Source: Rhodospirillales bacterium
Lineage (GTDB): Bacteria; Pseudomonadota; Alphaproteobacteria; Rhodospirillales; JAOUPW01
Direction: 5' to 3'
DNA: 6,685 nt
NCBI GenBank assembly: GCA_029879665.1
Contig: JAOUPW010000109.1
Span: 1-6,685 of the forward strand
The notes below the pieces were generated by a model that was not told where the DNA came from, did not search any database, and saw only the letters and a list, made by a program, of their open reading frames with translations. Positions 6,413 through 6,685 of the stretch are shown here, one piece after another; the stretch's first letter is position 1, and the number at the start of each line of letters is the position of its first letter. A program made the translations under genes and the position numbers.

Positions 6413-6685
6413 TCCGGCTCTCCACCGCCTTTTCTCTCACTTGGGGGCGATTGTCGACCCGACCACTCCAGTCCCAATCGATACAATCGTGGCAGACGCA
6501 GTCTTTCGAAATCCGGTTGGTCAGATGGCTGGCGCGAAGGTCCAGCATCTTATCGCCCTGCCAGGCCTCCCGAATGGTCATATCCTTGATGTTGCCAATG
6601 GACAGCTCGCCATCGATGTTCTGGCTGCACGGAACCAGTTCACCATTGGACAGAACCACAAGGCGCAGCCAGAGCTGACGGCAGG
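6405..6685 (-). CDS. Radical SAM/SPASM protein, C-terminal fragment (start beyond window)
   Basis: The frame stays open to the window edge, leaving the last 92 residues. They match a SPASM domain: an initial cysteine in CRQLWLRLVVLSNGELVPC, then SQNIDGELSIGNIKDMTIREAW, then R in LDLRASHL and a final CVCHDC cluster. The run dG-x-x-x-PC, lGNI, eiW, CxxC is the usual SPASM order, and these cysteines bind auxiliary 4Fe-4S clusters. The radical SAM core with its CxxxCxxC motif should lie just upstream, outside the window. A GTG at 6659 is only an internal codon, not a credible start, because conserved residues continue before it. SPASM enzymes include peptide-modifying maturases, sulfatase maturases and sugar dehydrogenases (BtrN-like). 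Stop TGA overlaps the methyltransferase ATG by 8 bases, so both are made from one transcript. Substrate cannot be told from this fragment. Confidence 0.88.
   Translation of the reverse strand, partial: CRQLWLRLVVLSNGELVPCSQNIDGELSIGNIKDMTIREAWQGDKMLDLRASHLTNRISKDCVCHDCIDWDWSGRVDNRPQVREKAVESRNG

Noticed and set aside
5354..6589. Long plus-strand open frame of 411 codons opposite the methyltransferase
   Set aside because: The minus strand carries clear zinc-binding, SAM-binding and SPASM motifs across the same bases. The plus-strand translation shows no recognisable domain and is an antisense shadow.

Overview
All credible genes in this window lie on the minus strand, so transcription runs from the right end to the left. 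In order: the tail of a radical SAM/SPASM protein; a three-module zinc-binding-type SAM methyltransferase; a B12-binding-type radical SAM enzyme; a small 7Fe/8Fe-type ferredoxin; an unrecognised 358-residue protein with a weak glycosyltransferase-like look; a non-coding gap of about 350 bases with a good sigma70-type promoter candidate; an RfaE/HldE-like nucleotidyltransferase-kinase fusion with reversed domain order; and the first residues of a thiamine-diphosphate dehydrogenase E1 alpha subunit. Both end genes are cut by the window edges.

The gene set looks like a surface-polysaccharide (O-antigen, capsule or glycan modification) locus of a Gram-negative bacterium. An FdxA-type ferredoxin, LPS-heptose-like activation chemistry, Shine-Dalgarno sites and moderate GC suggest a proteobacterium, perhaps an alphaproteobacterium. 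This placement is an impression from protein style, not a database result. There are no tRNAs, rRNAs, insertion sequences or CRISPR repeats.

Right block (3266-6685): the SPASM gene overlaps the methyltransferase start by 8 bases. The B12-type radical SAM gene follows after 64 bases and the ferredoxin 23 bases later. This is a compact redox/methylation module: two radical SAM enzymes, a conventional methyltransferase of the sugar C-methyltransferase type, and a possible electron carrier. The 358-residue gene follows the ferredoxin by about 90 bases and is probably the last gene of this transcript.

Left block (1-1982): a promoter candidate at 1954-1982 would give a leader of about 195 bases, then the RfaE-like fusion, then E1 alpha only about 10 bases later. 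This reads as a second transcript that phosphorylates and nucleotide-activates a sugar, coupled to a ThDP-dependent two-carbon or decarboxylation chemistry. The kinase half departs from the classic heptose kinase at the positions expected to contact sugar and metal, so the substrate may not be the usual D-glycero-D-manno-heptose 7-phosphate. Taken together, the window may encode synthesis and radical modification of an unusual, possibly C-methylated, sugar. That overall pathway is inference.
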